Both the position numbers and the translations under genes were made by a program. This document shows positions 13,001 to 27,900 of a DNA stretch of 64,000 nt, one piece after another. The stretch lies in contig JAQFVV010006700.1 in assembly GCA_028023455.1 (NCBI GenBank), positions 124,001-188,000 of the forward strand. The letters are read 5' to 3'. The notes beneath the pieces are model-generated. The model made no database searches. It was not told the DNA's origin and was given only the letters and a program-made list of their open reading frames with translations. How positions within the stretch are numbered: the stretch's first letter is position 1; each line of letters begins with the position of its first letter. The DNA is from Epiperipatus broadwayi (lineage: Eukaryota; Onychophora; Udeonychophora; Euonychophora; Peripatidae).

Positions 13001-16000
13001 ACTGCAATGTTAAAGTATTCAAATTCATCAACTTTAGGAATTTGTAACCTGGCTGTCTTCCCAAGCTTAAAACGTGCTATGAACATGCTGGTGTACAATA
13101 CTATATTTTGAATGAATTTTTTCAGTGATTTTGTCATATTTAGGTAGAATTAGCTAAATTGTACTGAACTGCAATGCTAAAGTATTCAAATTCGTCAATT
13201 TTTAGGAATTTGTAACCTCGTTGTATTTCCAAGCTTAAAACACACTATGAACATACTGGTGTACAATACAATATTTTGAAAGAATTTTTTGCTGATTTTG
13301 TCATATTTAGGTAAAATTAGCATAATTATACTGAACTGCAATGTTAAAGTATTCAAAATCATCAATTTTTTTGAAATTGTAATCTGGCTGTATTTCCAAG
13401 CTTAAAACGTGCAATGAACATGCTGCTGTACAATACTATATTTTGATAAAAAAAAAGTTCGCTAGTTTTGTCATATTTAGGTAGAATTAGCTAAATTATA
13501 CTGAACTGCCATGTTAAAGTATTCAAATTCACCAATTTTTATAAATTTAAAACCTGGCTGTTTTTCCAAGCTTAAAACAAGCTATGAACATGCGGGTGTA
13601 CAATACAATATTTTGAAAGAATTTTTTGCTGATTTTGTCATATTTAGGTAGAATTCGCTAAATTACACTGAACTGCAATGTTAATGTATTCAAAGTCATC
13701 AATTTTCAGGAATTTGTAATCTGGCTGTATTTCCAAGCTTAAAACGCACTATGTACATGCTACTGTACAATAATATGTTTTGATAAAAAAAAAGTTCGCT
13801 AGTTTTGTCATATTTAAGTAGAATTAGCTAAATTATAATGAACTGCCATGTTAAAGTATTTAAATTCACCAATTTTTAGGAATTTAAAATCAGGCTTCAT
13901 TTCCAAGTTTAAAACACGCTATGAACATGCTGCTGTACAATACTATATTTTGATAGAATTTTTTCACTGGTTTTGTCATATTTCGGCAGAATTAGCAAAA
14001 TTATACTGAACTGCTATGTTAAAGTATTCAAATTCATTAATTTTTAGGAATTTGTAACCTGGCTGTATTTCCAAGTTTAAAATGAGCAAAGAACATACTG
14101 GTGTACAATGGTATATTTTGAATGAATTTTTTCACTGATTTTGTCATATTTAGGTAGAATTAGCTAAATTGGACTGAACTGCAATGTTAAATTATTGAAA
14201 TTCATCAATTTTTAAGAATATGTATTCCAGCTGGATTTCCAAGCTTAAAACGTGCTATAAACATGCTGGTGTACAATACTATATTTTGAATGAATTTTTT
14301 TACTGATTTTGTCATATTTAGGTCGAATTAGCTAAATTAAACTGAACTGCAATGTTAAAGTATTCAAATTCATAAATTTTAGGAAATTGTAACCTGGCTG
14401 TGTTTCAAAGCTTAAAACACACTATGAACATGCTGGTGTACAATACAATATTTTGAATTCATTTTTTTGCTTATTTTGTCATATTTAGGTAGAATTAGCT
14501 AAATTATACTGAACTGCAATATTAAAGTATCTAAATTTATAAATTTTTAAAAATTTGTAACCTAGCTGTGTTTCAAAGCTTAAAACGCACAATGACCATG
14601 ATGGTGTACAATACTATATTTTGTATGAAGTTTTTGCTGATTTTGTCAGATTTAGGTAGAATTAGCTAAATTATACTGAACTGCAATGTTAACTTATTTA
14701 AATTCATCAAATTTTACGATTTTGCAATCTTACTTTATTTCCAAGCTTAAAATACGCTATGAACATGCTGATGTACATACTATATTTTGAATGAATTTTT
14801 TCAGTGATTTTGTCATATTTAGATACAGTTAGTTAAGTTGTACCAAACTGCAATGTTAACATATTTAAATTCATCAAATTTTAGGATTTTCCATACTTCC
14901 TTTATTTCCAAGCTTAAAACACGCTATAAACTTGGTGGTGTACAATACTATATTTTGAATGAATTTTTTCACTGATTTTGTTTTATTTAGGTAGAATTAG
15001 CTATATTATACTCAACTGAATGTTAACGTACTCAATTTTATCCATTTTTAGGAATTTGTAAACTTACTGTATTTGTAAGCTTAAAATGTACTATGAACAT
15101 GCTGATGCATAATACTATATTTTGAATAAATTTCTTCAGTGATTATTTCATATTCACGTAGAATTAACTTAATTATACTGAACTGCAAAGTTAAAGTATT
15201 CAAAATCATCAATTTTTTGGAATTTGTAATCTGGTTGTATTTCCAAGCTTAAAACGTGTTATGAACATGCTGCTGTACAATACTATGTTTTCATAAAAGA
15301 AATTCACTAATTTTGTCATATTTAGGTAGAATTAGCTAAATTATACTGACCTGCCATGTTAAAATATTCAAATTCACCAATTTTTAGGAATTTAAAATCT
15401 GGCTGTATTTCCAAGCTTAAAACACGCTATGAACATGCTGGTGTGCATTACCAAATTTTGAATGAATTTTTTTGCTGATTCATTCATATTTAGATAGAAT
15501 TAGCTAAATTATGCTGAACTGCAATGTTAAAGTATTCAAATTCATAAATATTTAGGAATTTGTAAACTGGCTGTATTTCCAAGCATAAAACGTGCAATGA
15601 CCATGCTGGTGTACAATACTATATTTTGTATGAAATTTTTCCTGAAATTTGTCATATTTAGGTAGAATGAGGTAAATTATACTGAACTCCAAAGTTAAAG
15701 TATTCAAATTCATAAATTTTTAGGAATTTGTAACCTGGCTGTATTTCCAAGCTTAAAACATGCTATGAACATGCAGGTATACAATACAATATTTTGAAAA
15801 AAAATTTTCTGATTTTGTCATATTTAGGTAGTATTAGCTAAATTATACTGAACTGCAATGTTAACGTATTTAAATTCATCAAATTTTAGGATTTTGCAAT
15901 CTTACTTTATTTCCAAGCTTAAAATGCGCTATGTACCTGCTGGTTTACAATACTATATTTTTAATGACTTTTTCACTGATTCTGTCATATTTAAGTACAT

Positions 16001-19000
16001 TTAGCTAAATTATACTGAACTGCAATGGTAAAGTATTAAAATTCATAAATTTTTAAAAATTTGTAACCTGGCTGTATTTCCAAGCATAAAACGTGCAATG
16101 ACCATGCTGGTGTACAATTCTATATTTTGTATGAATTTTTTGCTGATTTTGTCATATTTAGGTATTATTAGCTAAATTATACTGAACTGCAATGTTAAAG
16201 TTTTTAAAATCATCAATTTTTTGGAATATGTAATCTGGCTGTATTTGCAAGCTTAAAACACGCTATGAACATGCTGGTGTACAATACAATATTTTGAAAG
16301 AATTTTTTGCTGATTTTGTCATATTTAGTTAGTATTAGCTAAATTATACTGAACTGCAATGTTAACGTATTTAAATTCATCAAATTTTAGGATTTTGCAA
16401 TCTTACTTTATTTCCAAGCTTAAAATGCGCTATGAACCTGCTCGTGTACAATACTATATTTTGAATGACTTTTTCACTGATTTTGTCATATTTAAGTAGA
16501 ATTAGCTGAATTGTACTGAACGGCAATGTTAAAGTATTCAAATTCATAAATTTTTAGGAATTTGTAACCTGGCTGTATTTCCAAGCTTAAAACGTGCTAT
16601 GAACATGATGCTGTACAATACTATGCTTTCATAAAAAAACTTCGCTAATATTGTCATATTTAGGTGGAATTAGCTAAATTATACTGAAGTGCCACGTTAA
16701 AATATTCAAATTCACCAATTTTTAGGAATTTGAAATCTGGCTGAATTTCCAAGCTTAAAACGCACTATGTGCATGCTGGTGTACAATACTATATTTTGAA
16801 AAAAATTTTTCAATGATTTTGTCATATTTTGCTAAAATTAGCTAAATTATACTGAACTGCAATGTTAAAGTACTCAAGTTCATCAATTTTTAGGAGTTTG
16901 TAACCTGGCTCTATTTCCAAGCTTAAAACACGCTATAAACATGCTGGTGTACATTACCAAATTTTGAATAAATTTTTTCGCTGATTTTGTTATATTTAGG
17001 TAGAATTAGCTAAATTATGCTGAACTGCAATGTTAAATTATTTAAATTTATAAATTTTTAAAAATATGTAACCTGGCTGTATTTCCAAGCATAAAATGCG
17101 CAATGACCATGCTGGTGTACAATACTATATTTTGTATGAATTTCTTTGCTGATTTTGTCAAATTTAGGTAGAATTAGGTAAATTATACTGAACTCCAATG
17201 TTAAAGTATTCTAATGCATAAGTTTTTAGGAATTTGTAACCTGGCTGTATTTCCAAGCTTAAAACACGCTATGAACTGCTGGTGTACAATACTATATTTC
17301 GAATGACTTTTTCACTGATTTTGTATTATTTAAGTAGAATTAGCTAAATTATACTGAACTGCAATGTTAAAGTATTCCAATTCATCAATTTTTAAGAATT
17401 TCTAACCTGGCTGTAATTCTAAGGTTAAAATTCGCTATGAACATGCTGGGGTACAATGCTATATTTTGAATAATTTTTTTTGCTGATTTTGTCATATTTA
17501 GGTAGAATTAGTTAATGGTACTTAACTGCAATGTTAAAGTATTCAAATTTATGAACTTTAGGAATTTATAACCTGGCTCTCTTCCCAAGCTTAAAACTTG
17601 CTATGAACATGCTGGTGTACAATTCTATATTTTGAATGAATTTTTTCATTGATTTTGTTTTAATTAGGTAGAATTAGCTAAATTATATGGAACTCAATGT
17701 TAAAGTATTCAATTTCATCCATTTTAAGGAATTTGTAAACTGGCTGTATTTCCAAGCTTAAAATACGCTATGAACATGCTGATGTACATACTATATTTTG
17801 AATGAATTTTTTCAGTAATTTTGTCATATTTAGATACAGTTAGCTAAGTTTTACCAAACTGCAATGTTAACGTATTTAAATTCATCAAATTTTAGGATTT
17901 TGCATACTTGCTTTATTTCCAAGCTTAAAAGATGCTATAAACATGGTGGTGTACAATACTATATTTTGAATGAATTTCTTGACTGATTTTGTCATATTTA
18001 GGTAGAATTAGCTAAATGTTACTGAACTGCAATGTTAAAGTATTCAAATTCATGAATTTTAGGAATTTGTAACCTGGCTGAATGTTTTCACTGATTTTGT
18101 TTTATTTAGGTAGAATTAGCTATATTATACTGAACTCAATGTTAAAGTATTCAATTTCATCCATTTTTAGGAATTTGTAAACAGACTGTATTTCCAAGCT
18201 TAAAATGTGCTATGAACATGCTGATGTACATGCTGTATTTTGAATGAATTTTTTCAGTGATTTTGTCATATTTAGGGAAAATTAGCTAAGTTCTAACAAA
18301 CTGCAATCTTAAAGTATCCAATTCATCAATTTTTAAGAATTTTTAACCATGGTGTATTTCCAAGCTTAAATGATACTACCAACATACTGGTGTACATTAC
18401 CAAATTTTGAATGAATTTTTTCGCTGATTTTGTCATATTTAGGTAGAATTGGCTAAATTATACTGAACTCCAATGTTAAAGTATTCAAATTCATAAATTT
18501 TTAGGAATTTGTAATCTTACTTTATTCCAAGCTTAAAACACGCTATGAACATGCTGGTGTACAATACAATATTTTGAAAGAATTTTTTGCTGATTTTGTC
18601 ATATTTAGGTAGAATTTTCTAAATTATACTGAACTGCAACATTAACTTATTTAAATTCATCAAATTTTAGGATTTTGCAATCTTGCTTTATTTCCAAGCT
18701 TAAAATAAGCTATGAACATGCTGATATACATACTATATTTTGAATGAATTTTTTCAGTGATTTTGTCATATTTAGATACAGTTAGCTAAGTTGTACCAAA
18801 CTGCAATGTTAACGCATTTACATTCATCAAATTTTAGGATTTTGCATACTTCCTTTATTTCCAAGCTTAAAACACGCTATAAACATGGTGGTGTGCAATA
18901 CTATATTTTGAATAAATTTTTTGACTGATTTTGTCATATTTAGGTAGAAATAGCTAAATGATACTGAACTGCAATGTTAAAGTATTCAAATTCATCAATT

Positions 19001-21114
19001 TTAAAAATTTGTAAACTGGCTGTACTCCCAAGCATAAAACATGCTATGAACATGCTGGTGTACAATACTATATTTTGAATGAATTTTTTCACTGATTTTG
19101 TTTTATTTAGGTAGAATTAGCTATATTATACTGAACTCAATGTTAAAGTATTCAATTTTATCCATTTTTAAAAATTTGTAAACTGACTGTTATTCAAAGT
19201 TTAAAATGTGCTATGAACAAGCTGATGTAAAATACTATATTTTGAATGAATTTTTTCAGTGATTTTGTCATATTTAGGTAGAATTAGCTAAGTTGTACCA
19301 AACTGCAATCTTAAAGTATCCAATTCATCAATTTTTAGGAATTTGTAACCATGCTGTATTTACAAGCGTAAAACACACTATGAACATACTTGTGTACAAT
19401 ACAATATTTTGAAAGAATTTTTTGCTGATTTTGTCATATTTAGGTAGAATTTGCTACATTATACTGAACTGCAATGTTAACGGATTTAAATTCATCAAAT
19501 TTTAGAATTTTGCAATCTTGCTTATTCCAAGCTTAAAATACGCTATGAACATGTTGATGTACATGCTGTATTTTGAATAAATTTTTTCAGTGATTTTGTC
19601 ATATTTAGGTAGAATTAGCTAAGTTGTACCAAACTGCAATCTTAAAGTATCCAATTCATCAATTTTTAGGAATTTGTAACCATGCTGTATTTCCAAGTTT
19701 TAAACACACTATGAACATACTTGTGTACAATACAATATTTTGAAAGAATTTTTTGCTGATTTTGTCATATTTAGGTAGAATTGGCTAAATTATACTGAAC
19801 TGCAATGTTAAATTATTTAAATTCATAAATTTTTAAAAATATGTAACCTGGCTGTATTTCCAAGCATAAAATGCGCAATGACCATGCTGGTGTACAATAC
19901 TATATTTTGTATGAATTTCTTTGCTGATTTTGTCATATTTAGGTAGAATTAGGTAAATTATACTTAACTACAATGTTAAAGTATTCAAATGCATAAGTTT
20001 TTAGGAATTTGTAACCTCGCTGTATTTCCAAGCTTAAAACACGCTATGAACCTGCTGGTGTACAATACTATATTTCGAATCACTTTTTTACTGATTTTGT
20101 CATATTTAAGTAGAATTAGCTAAATTATACTGAACTGCAATGTTAAAGTATTCCAATTCATCAATTTTTAAGAATTTGTAACCTGGCTGTAATTCTAAGT
20201 TTAAAATGCGCTATGAACATGCTGGGGTACAATGCTATATTTTGAATAATTTTTTTTTTGCTGATTTTGTCATATTTAGGTAGAATTAGTTAATGGTACT
20301 GAACTGCAATGTTAAAGTATTCAAATTTATGAACTTTAGGAATTTGTAAACTGGCTCTCTTCCCAAGCTTAAAACGTGCTATGAACATGCTGGTGTACAA
20401 TACTATATTTTGAATGAATTTTTTCATTGAGTTTGTTTTATTTAGGTAGATGTATCTAAGTTATACGGAACTCAATGTTAAAGTATTCAATTTCATCCAT
20501 TTTAAGGAATTTGTAAACTGGCTGTATTTCCAAGCTTAAAACATGCTATGAACATGCTGATGTACAATACTATATTTTGAATGAATTTTTTCAGTGATTT
20601 TGTCATATTTAGGTAGAATTAGCTAAATTGTACTGAACTGCAATGCTAAAGTATTCAAATTCGTCAATTTTTAGGAATTTGTAACCTGGCTGTCTTCCCA
20701 AGCTTAAAACGTGCTATGAACATGCTGATGTACATACTATATTTTGAATGAATTTTTTCAGTAATTTTGTCATATTTAGATACAGTTAGCTAAGTTGTAC
20801 CAAACTGCAATGTTAACGTATTTAAATTCATCAAATTTTAGGATTTTGCATACTTGCTTTATTTCCAAGCTTAAAACATGCTATAAACATGCTAGTGTAC
20901 AATACTATATTTTGAATGAATTTTTTCACTGGTTTTTGTCATATTTAGGCAGAATTATCTCAATTATACTGAACTGCTATGTTAAAGTATTCAAATTCAT
21001 CAATTTTTAAGAATTTGTAATCTGACTATATTTCCAAGCTTAAAACACGCTATGAACATGCTGCTGTACAATACTATATTTTGATAGAATTTTTTTCACT
21101 GGTTTTGTCATATT
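7036..21114 (+). repeat. Satellite family A array, second segment
   Basis: Continuous head-to-tail monomers of about 168 bp, with a reversed scrap at 7,036-7,053 at the LINE junction. The first 2.1 kb (7,071 to about 9,190) repeats 287 to about 2,060 in the same subtype order, with two extra monomers. Around 10.5-13.4 kb a subtype carrying an A-run before AGTTCGCTAGTTTTG recurs with offsets of 1,177 and 1,681 bp (7 and 10 monomers). A run with a GGTAGAATTAGTTAATGGTA monomer recurs at about 2.86, 17.37 and 20.14 kb. Every monomer is on the same strand. There is no gene; the open frame at 20,795-21,010 is satellite translation. Confidence 0.95.
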
Positions 21115-21904
21115 CATTTCAAACAAAACTTTATTCATAATTAGTTGTTTACAATGAAAGTTATTTACAATGATTAAAGGTTATCATTTGAGTTCTCATT
21201 TGTGGATAACAACAGTTTCAAAGATTTTAATACTTTGTTGGCTTGTGATTGTTCTGGTTTCACATTACGATCATACTTCTAGACAAAGGCTGTAGTTTTT
21301 TTTTTTCCCCTGTTTTGCATTTTGGCCTTTTTTTTTTTTTTTGGCATTGGAGTGGTCTAGTGGTTATCAGTGATGAACTTGCGATAATTTGTTAGCAATT
21401 GTTTTTTCCCACTCATGTTAATCAATGTTCTAAATTCACTTGACTCCAGGTTTCGTCAGCCAACCAGGATATACATGATCTCTTGTCTTTTTCTTTTGTT
21501 TTTTTAAGAAGGTTGAGCAAGACATCTTCTGCTAGTTGGTCCAGTTCTTTTTGAAAAGTTATTTTGCACCTAATGGTCCATATGGCAAAGTTTATAAAAG
21601 TTGCCAGTCTTATTGTACAGAACATGCCCTTTTTCAGGGCCAGCTTTAGTGCTACTTGGGCCTGTTCAGGTTTGACCATTCTTTTTAAAATTATTTTTCG
21701 AAAGTTCTCCCATGCTTCACAATGAGTAAGGATGTGATCCATTGTCTCCTCATCTTTATTACATAAGGGGCAGATCGTGTTAATATTGTATCCTCTCTGG
21801 TGGCACAGAAAGGCCGCAGTAGGTAGTGCACCCAGGTTTATTTTTATCAAGAAGTCCACATGTTTTGGTTCTAGCTTCCAAAATTTTGTCAGCTTTATAA
21901 ATCT
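21115..21904 (-). mobile_element. 3' fragment of a second, different LINE
   Basis: About 790 bp of non-satellite sequence between satellite monomers. The minus strand encodes the C-terminal region of a non-LTR retrotransposon polyprotein with a CCHC zinc finger, then about 300 bp of 3' untranslated sequence with T-rich and C-rich runs (21,297-21,345). An AATAAA signal lies close to the end (TTTATT on the plus strand at 21,130-21,135). There is no poly(A) tail. The satellite phase differs on the two sides by roughly 70 bp, so array sequence was lost at or after insertion. Confidence 0.8.
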
Positions 21905-21967
21905 GGGAATTTGTAATCTGGCTGTATTTCCAAGCTTAAAACGTGCTATGCACATGCTGCTATCCAA
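21422..21967 (-). pseudogene. C-terminal zinc-finger region of a LINE reverse-transcriptase protein, 5' truncated
   Basis: An open frame of 181 codons on the minus strand. About the first 21 residues are read from satellite DNA, so the apparent start Met is not genuine; LINE-coded sequence begins near residue 22. Cysteines and histidine at C66, C69, H78 and C83 form a C-x2-C-x8-H-x4-C finger preceded by LGALPTAAFLCHQRG. This matches the zinc-binding region (zf-RVT type) that follows the reverse transcriptase in several LINE clades and probably helps bind RNA (family knowledge). No RT motifs remain. It is unrelated in sequence to the RTE element at 4-7 kb, whose tail has no such finger. Transcription by the host is not suggested. 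Confidence 0.75.
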
Positions 21968-24900
21968 TACTATATTTTGATAAAAAAAAATTCGCTAATT
22001 TTGTCATATTTAGGTAGAATTAGCTAAATTATACTGAACTGCCATGTTAAAGTATTCAAATTTATCAATTTTTAGGAATTTGTAACATGGTTGGATTTCC
22101 AAGCTTAAAACACACTATGTAGATGCTGGTGTACAATACTATATTTGGATGAATTTTTTCAGTGATTTTGTCATATTTTGGTAAAATTAGCTAAATTATA
22201 CTGAACTGCAATGTTAATGTACTCAAGTTCATCAATTTTTAGGAGTTTGTAACCTGGTTTTATTTCCATGCTTGAAACACACTACAATATTTTGAATGAA
22301 ATTTTTTGCTGATTTATCATATTTAGCTAGAATTATCTAAATTATGCTGATTTGCAATGTTGAAGTACTTAAATTCATCAATTTTTAGGAATTTGTAACA
22401 TGGCTGTATTTCCGAGCTTAAAACACACTATTAACATACTGGTGTACAATACAATATTTTGAAAGAATTTTTTGCTGATTTTATCATATTTAGGTAGAAT
22501 TAGCTAAATTATACTGAACTGCCATGTTAAAGTATTCAACATCATCAATTTTTAGAAATTTGTAATCTGGCTTTATTTCCAAGCTTAAAACACGCTATGA
22601 ACATGCTGGTGTACATTACCAAATTTTGAATGAATTTTTTCACTGATTTTGTCATATTTAGGTAGAATTAGCTAAATTATACTGAACTGCAATGTTAAAG
22701 TATTCAAATTCATAAATTTATAGGAAATTGTAGCCTGGCTGTGTTTCAAAGCTTAAAACACACTATGATCATGCTGGTATACAATACAATATTTTGAATG
22801 AATTTTTTGCTTATTTTGTCATATTTAAATAGAATTAGCTAAATTATACTGAACTGCAATGTTAAAATATTTAAATTCATAAATTTTTAAAAATTTGTAA
22901 CCTAGCTGTATTTCCAAGCATAAAACGTGCAATGACCATGCTGGTATACAATACTATATTTTGTATGAATTTTTTTTGCTGATTTTGTCATATTTAGGTA
23001 GAATTAGCTAAATTATACTGAACTGCAATGTTACCGTATTTAAATTCATCAAATTTAAGGATTTTGACATCTTATTTTATTTCCAAGCTTAAAACGCACT
23101 ATAAACACGCTGGTGAACAACACAATATTTTGAATGAATTTTTTCAGTAATTTTGTCATATTTAGGTAGACTTAGCTAAATTATACTGAACTGCAATCTT
23201 AAAGTATTCAATTTTGTAATATTTTTGGAATTTGTAACCTGGCTGTATTTCTAAGCTTAAAACGCGCTATGAACATACTGCTGTACAATACAATATTTTC
23301 AAAGAATATTTTTGCTGATTATGTCATATTTAAATACAATTGGCTAAGTTGTACCAAACTGCAATTTTAAAGTATTCAAATTCATCAATTTTTAAGAATT
23401 TGTTACCTGGCTGTATTTCCGAGCTTAAAACACACTATCAACATACTGGTGTACAATACAATATTTTGAAAGAATTTTTTGCTGATTTTGTCATATTTAG
23501 GTAGAATTAGCTAAATTGGACTTAACTGCAATGTTAAAGTATTGAAATTCATCAATTTTTAAGAATATGTATTCCAGCTGTATTTCCAAGCTTAAAATTT
23601 GCTATGAACATGCGGCTGTACAATACAATATTTTGAAAGTATTTTTCGCTGATTTTGTCATATTTAGGTAGAATTAACTCTGAACTGCAATGTTAAAGTA
23701 TTCAAGGTCATCAATTATTAGAAATTTGTAACCTGGCTGTATTTCTAAGCTTAAAACGTGCTATGAAACTGCTGGTGTACAATACTATATTTTGAATGAC
23801 TTTTTTCACTGATTTTGTCATATTTAGTTAGAATTTGCTAAATTTTACTGAACTGCAATGTTAACCTATTGAAGTTCATCAAATTTAAGGATTTTGCAAT
23901 CTTCTTTTATTTCCAAGCTTAAAATGCGCTATAAACATGCTGGTGGACAATACTATATTTTGAACGAATTTTTTTTGATTTTGTCATATTTAGGTAGAAT
24001 TAGCTAAATTATACTGAACTCAATGTTAAAGTATTCAATTTCATCCATTTTTAGGAATTTGTAAACTGGCTGTATTTCCAAGCTTAAAACGCGCTATGAA
24101 CATGCTGATGTACAATACTATATTTTGAATGAATTTTTTCAATGATAATTGTTATATTTAAGTAGAATTAGCTAAATTGTACTGAACTGCAATGCTAAAG
24201 TATTCAAATTCGTCAATTTTTAGGAATTTGTAACCTCGTTGTATTTCCAAGCTTAAAATACACAATGAACATACTGATGTACAATACAATATTTTGAAAG
24301 AATTTTTTGCTGATTTTGTCATATTTAGGTAAAATTAGCATAATTATACTGAACTGCAATGTTAAAGTATTTAAATTCACCATTTTTTAGGAATTTAAAA
24401 TCTGGCTGTTTTTCCAAGCTTAAAACACACTATGAACATGCTGCTGTACAATACTATATTTTGATAGAATTTTTTCACTGGTTTTGTCATATTTAGGCAG
24501 AATTAGCTCTATTATACTGAACTGCTGTGTTAAAGTATTCAAATTCATTAATTTTTAGGAATTTGTAACCTGGCTGTATTTCCAAGTTTAAAATGAGCAA
24601 AGAACATACTGGTGTACAATGGTATATTTTGAATGAATTTTTTCACTGATTTTGTCACATTTAGGTAGAATTAGTTAAATTGGACTGAACTGCAATGTTA
24701 AAGTATTGAAATTCATCAATTTTTAAGAATATGTATTCCAGCTGTATTTCAAAGCTTAAAACTTGCTATGAACAGGCTGGTGTACAATACAATATTTTGA
24801 ATTATTTTTTTAGCCGATTTTGTTATATTTAGGTAGAATAAGCTAAATTATATTGAACTGCAATGTAAAAGTATTCAAATTCATACATTTTTAGGAATTT

Positions 24901-27900
24901 GTAACCTGGTTGCATTTCCAAGCTTAAAACACGCTATGAACATGCAGGTGTACAATACAATATTTTGAAAGAATGTTTTGCTGATTTTATCCTATTTAAG
25001 TAGAATTAGCTAAATTACACTGAACTGCAATGTTAAAGTATTCAAAGTCATCAATTTTCAGGAATTTGTAACCTGGCTGTATTGCTAAGCTTAAAACGTG
25101 CTAATAACCTGCTGGTGTACAATACTATATTTTGAATGATTTTTTTCACTGATTTTGTCATATTTAGGTAGAATTAGCCAAATTATACTGGACTCCAATG
25201 TTAAAGTATTACAATTCATCAATTTTTAGGAATTTGTAACTGGCTGTTTTTCTAAGGTTAAAATGCGCTTTGAACATGCTGTGGTACAATACTATATTTT
25301 GAATAAATTTTGTCAGTGATTTTGTCATATTTAGGTAGAATTTGGTAAATTTTACTGAACTGCAATGCTAAAGTATTCAAATTCGTCAATTTTTAGGAAT
25401 TTGTAACCTGGTTGTATTTCCAAGCTTAAAACACACTATGAACATACTGGTGTACAATACAATATTTTGAAAGAATTTTTTGCTGATTTTGTCATATTTA
25501 GGTAAAATTAGCATAATTATACTGAACTGCAATGTTAAAGTATTCAAAATCATCAATTTTTTGGAATTTGTAATCTGGCTGTATTTCCAAGCTTAAAACG
25601 TGCTATGCACATGCTGCTATCCAATACTATATTTTGATAAAAAAAAGTTCGCTAGTTTTTTCATATTTAGGTAGAATTAACTTAATTATACTGAACTGCC
25701 ATGTTTAAGTATTCAAATTCACCATTTTTTAGGAATTCAAAATCTGGCTGTTTTTCCAAACTTAAAACACACTATGAACATGCTGGTGTACAATACTATA
25801 TTCTGATAGAATTTTTACACTGATTTTGTCATATTTAGATAGATTTAGCTAAATTATACTGAACTGCAATGTTAAAGTATTCAAATTTATCAATTTTTAG
25901 GAATTTGTAACCTGGTTGTATTTCCAAGCTTAAAACACACTATGTAGATGCTGGTGTACAATACTATATTTAGATGAATTTTTTCAGTGATTTTGTCATA
26001 TTTAGGTCGAATTAGCTAAATTATACTGAACTGCAATGCTAAAGTATTCAAATTTGTCAATTTTTAGGAATTTGTAACCTGGCTGTATTTCCAAGCTTAA
26101 AACACTCTATGAACATACTGGTGTACAATACAATATTTTGAATGAATTTTTTTGCTGATTTGTCATATTTCGGTAGAATTAGCTAAATTATACTGAACTG
26201 CAATGTTAAAGTATTTAAATTCATCAATTTTTAGGAATTTGTAATCTGGCTATATTTCCAAGCTTAAAACATGCTATGAACATGCTGCTGTACAATACTA
26301 TATTTTGATAGAATTTTTTCACTCGTTTTGTCATATTTAGGCAGAATTAGCTAAATTATACTGAACTGCTATGTTAAAGTATTCAAATTCATCAATTTTT
26401 AAGAATATATATTCCAGCTGTATTTCAAAGCTTAAAACTTGCTATGAACAGGCTGGTGTACAATACAATATTTTGAATGATTTTTTTTTGCCCATTTTGT
26501 TATATTTAGGTAAAAATGAGCTAAATTATACTGAACTGCAATGTTAAAGTATTCAAATTTAAACATTTTTAGGAATTTGTAACCTGGTTGTATTTCCAAG
26601 CTTAAAAAACGCTATGAACATGCGGGTGTAGAATACAATATTTTGAAAGAATTTTTTGCTGATTTTGTCATATTTAGGTAGAATTATCTAAATTACACTG
26701 AACTGCAATGTTAAAGTATTCAAAGTCAACAATTTTCAGGAATTTGTAATCTGGCTGTATTTCCAAGCTTAAAACGCACTATGTACATGCTACTGTACAA
26801 TAGTATGTTTTGATAAAAAAAAATTTCGCTAATTTTGTCATATTTACGTAGAATTAGCTAAATTATACTGAACCGCCATGTTAACGTATTCAAAATCATC
26901 AATTATTAGGAATTTGTAATCTGGCTATATTTCCAAGCTTAAAACACGCTATGAACATGCTGCTGTACAATACTATATTTTGATAGAATTTTTTCACTGG
27001 TTTTGTCATATTTAGGCAGAATTAGCTCAATTATACTGAACTGCTGTGTTAAAGTATTCAAATTCATTAATTTTTAGGAATTTGTAACCTGGCTGTATTT
27101 CCAAGTTTAAAATGAGCAAAGAACATACTGGTGTACAATGGTATATTTTGAATGAATTTTTTCACTGATTTTGTCACATTTAGGTAGAATTAGTTAAATT
27201 GGACTGAACTGCAATTTTAAAGTATTGAAATTCATCAATTTTTAAGAATATGTATTCCAGCTGTATTTCAAAGTTAAAACTTGCTATGAACAGGCTGGTG
27301 TACAATACAATATTTTGAATTATTTTTTTAGCCGATTTTGTTATATTTAGGTAGAATAAGCTAAATTATATTGAACTGCAATGTAAAAGTATTCAAATTC
27401 ATACATTTTTAGGAATTTGTAACCTGGTTGCATTTCCAAGCTTAAAATACGCTATGAACATGCTGGTGTACAATACTATATTTTGAATGATTTTTTTCAC
27501 TGATTTTGTCATATTTAGGTAGAATTAGCCAAATTATACTGGACTCCAATGTTAAAGTATTACAATTCATCAATTTTTAGGAATTTGTAACCTGGCTGTA
27601 TTTCTAAGGTTAAAATGCGCTTTGAACATGCTGTGGTACAATACTATATTTTGAATAAATTTTGTCAGTGATTTTGTTATATTTAGGTAGAATTTGGTAA
27701 ATTTTACTGAACTGCAATGCTAAAGTATTTAAATTCGTCAATTTTTAGGAATTTGTAACCTGGTTGTATTTCCAAGCTTGAAACACACTATGAACATACT
27801 GGTGTACAATACAATATTTTGAAAGAATTTTTTGCTGATTTTGTCATATTTAGGTAAAATTAGCATAATTATACTGAACTGCAATGTTAAAGTATTCAAA

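Noticed and set aside
20795-21010. Plus-strand frame of 71 codons
   Set aside because: Entirely satellite family A; any monomer run of the right phase gives similar frames.
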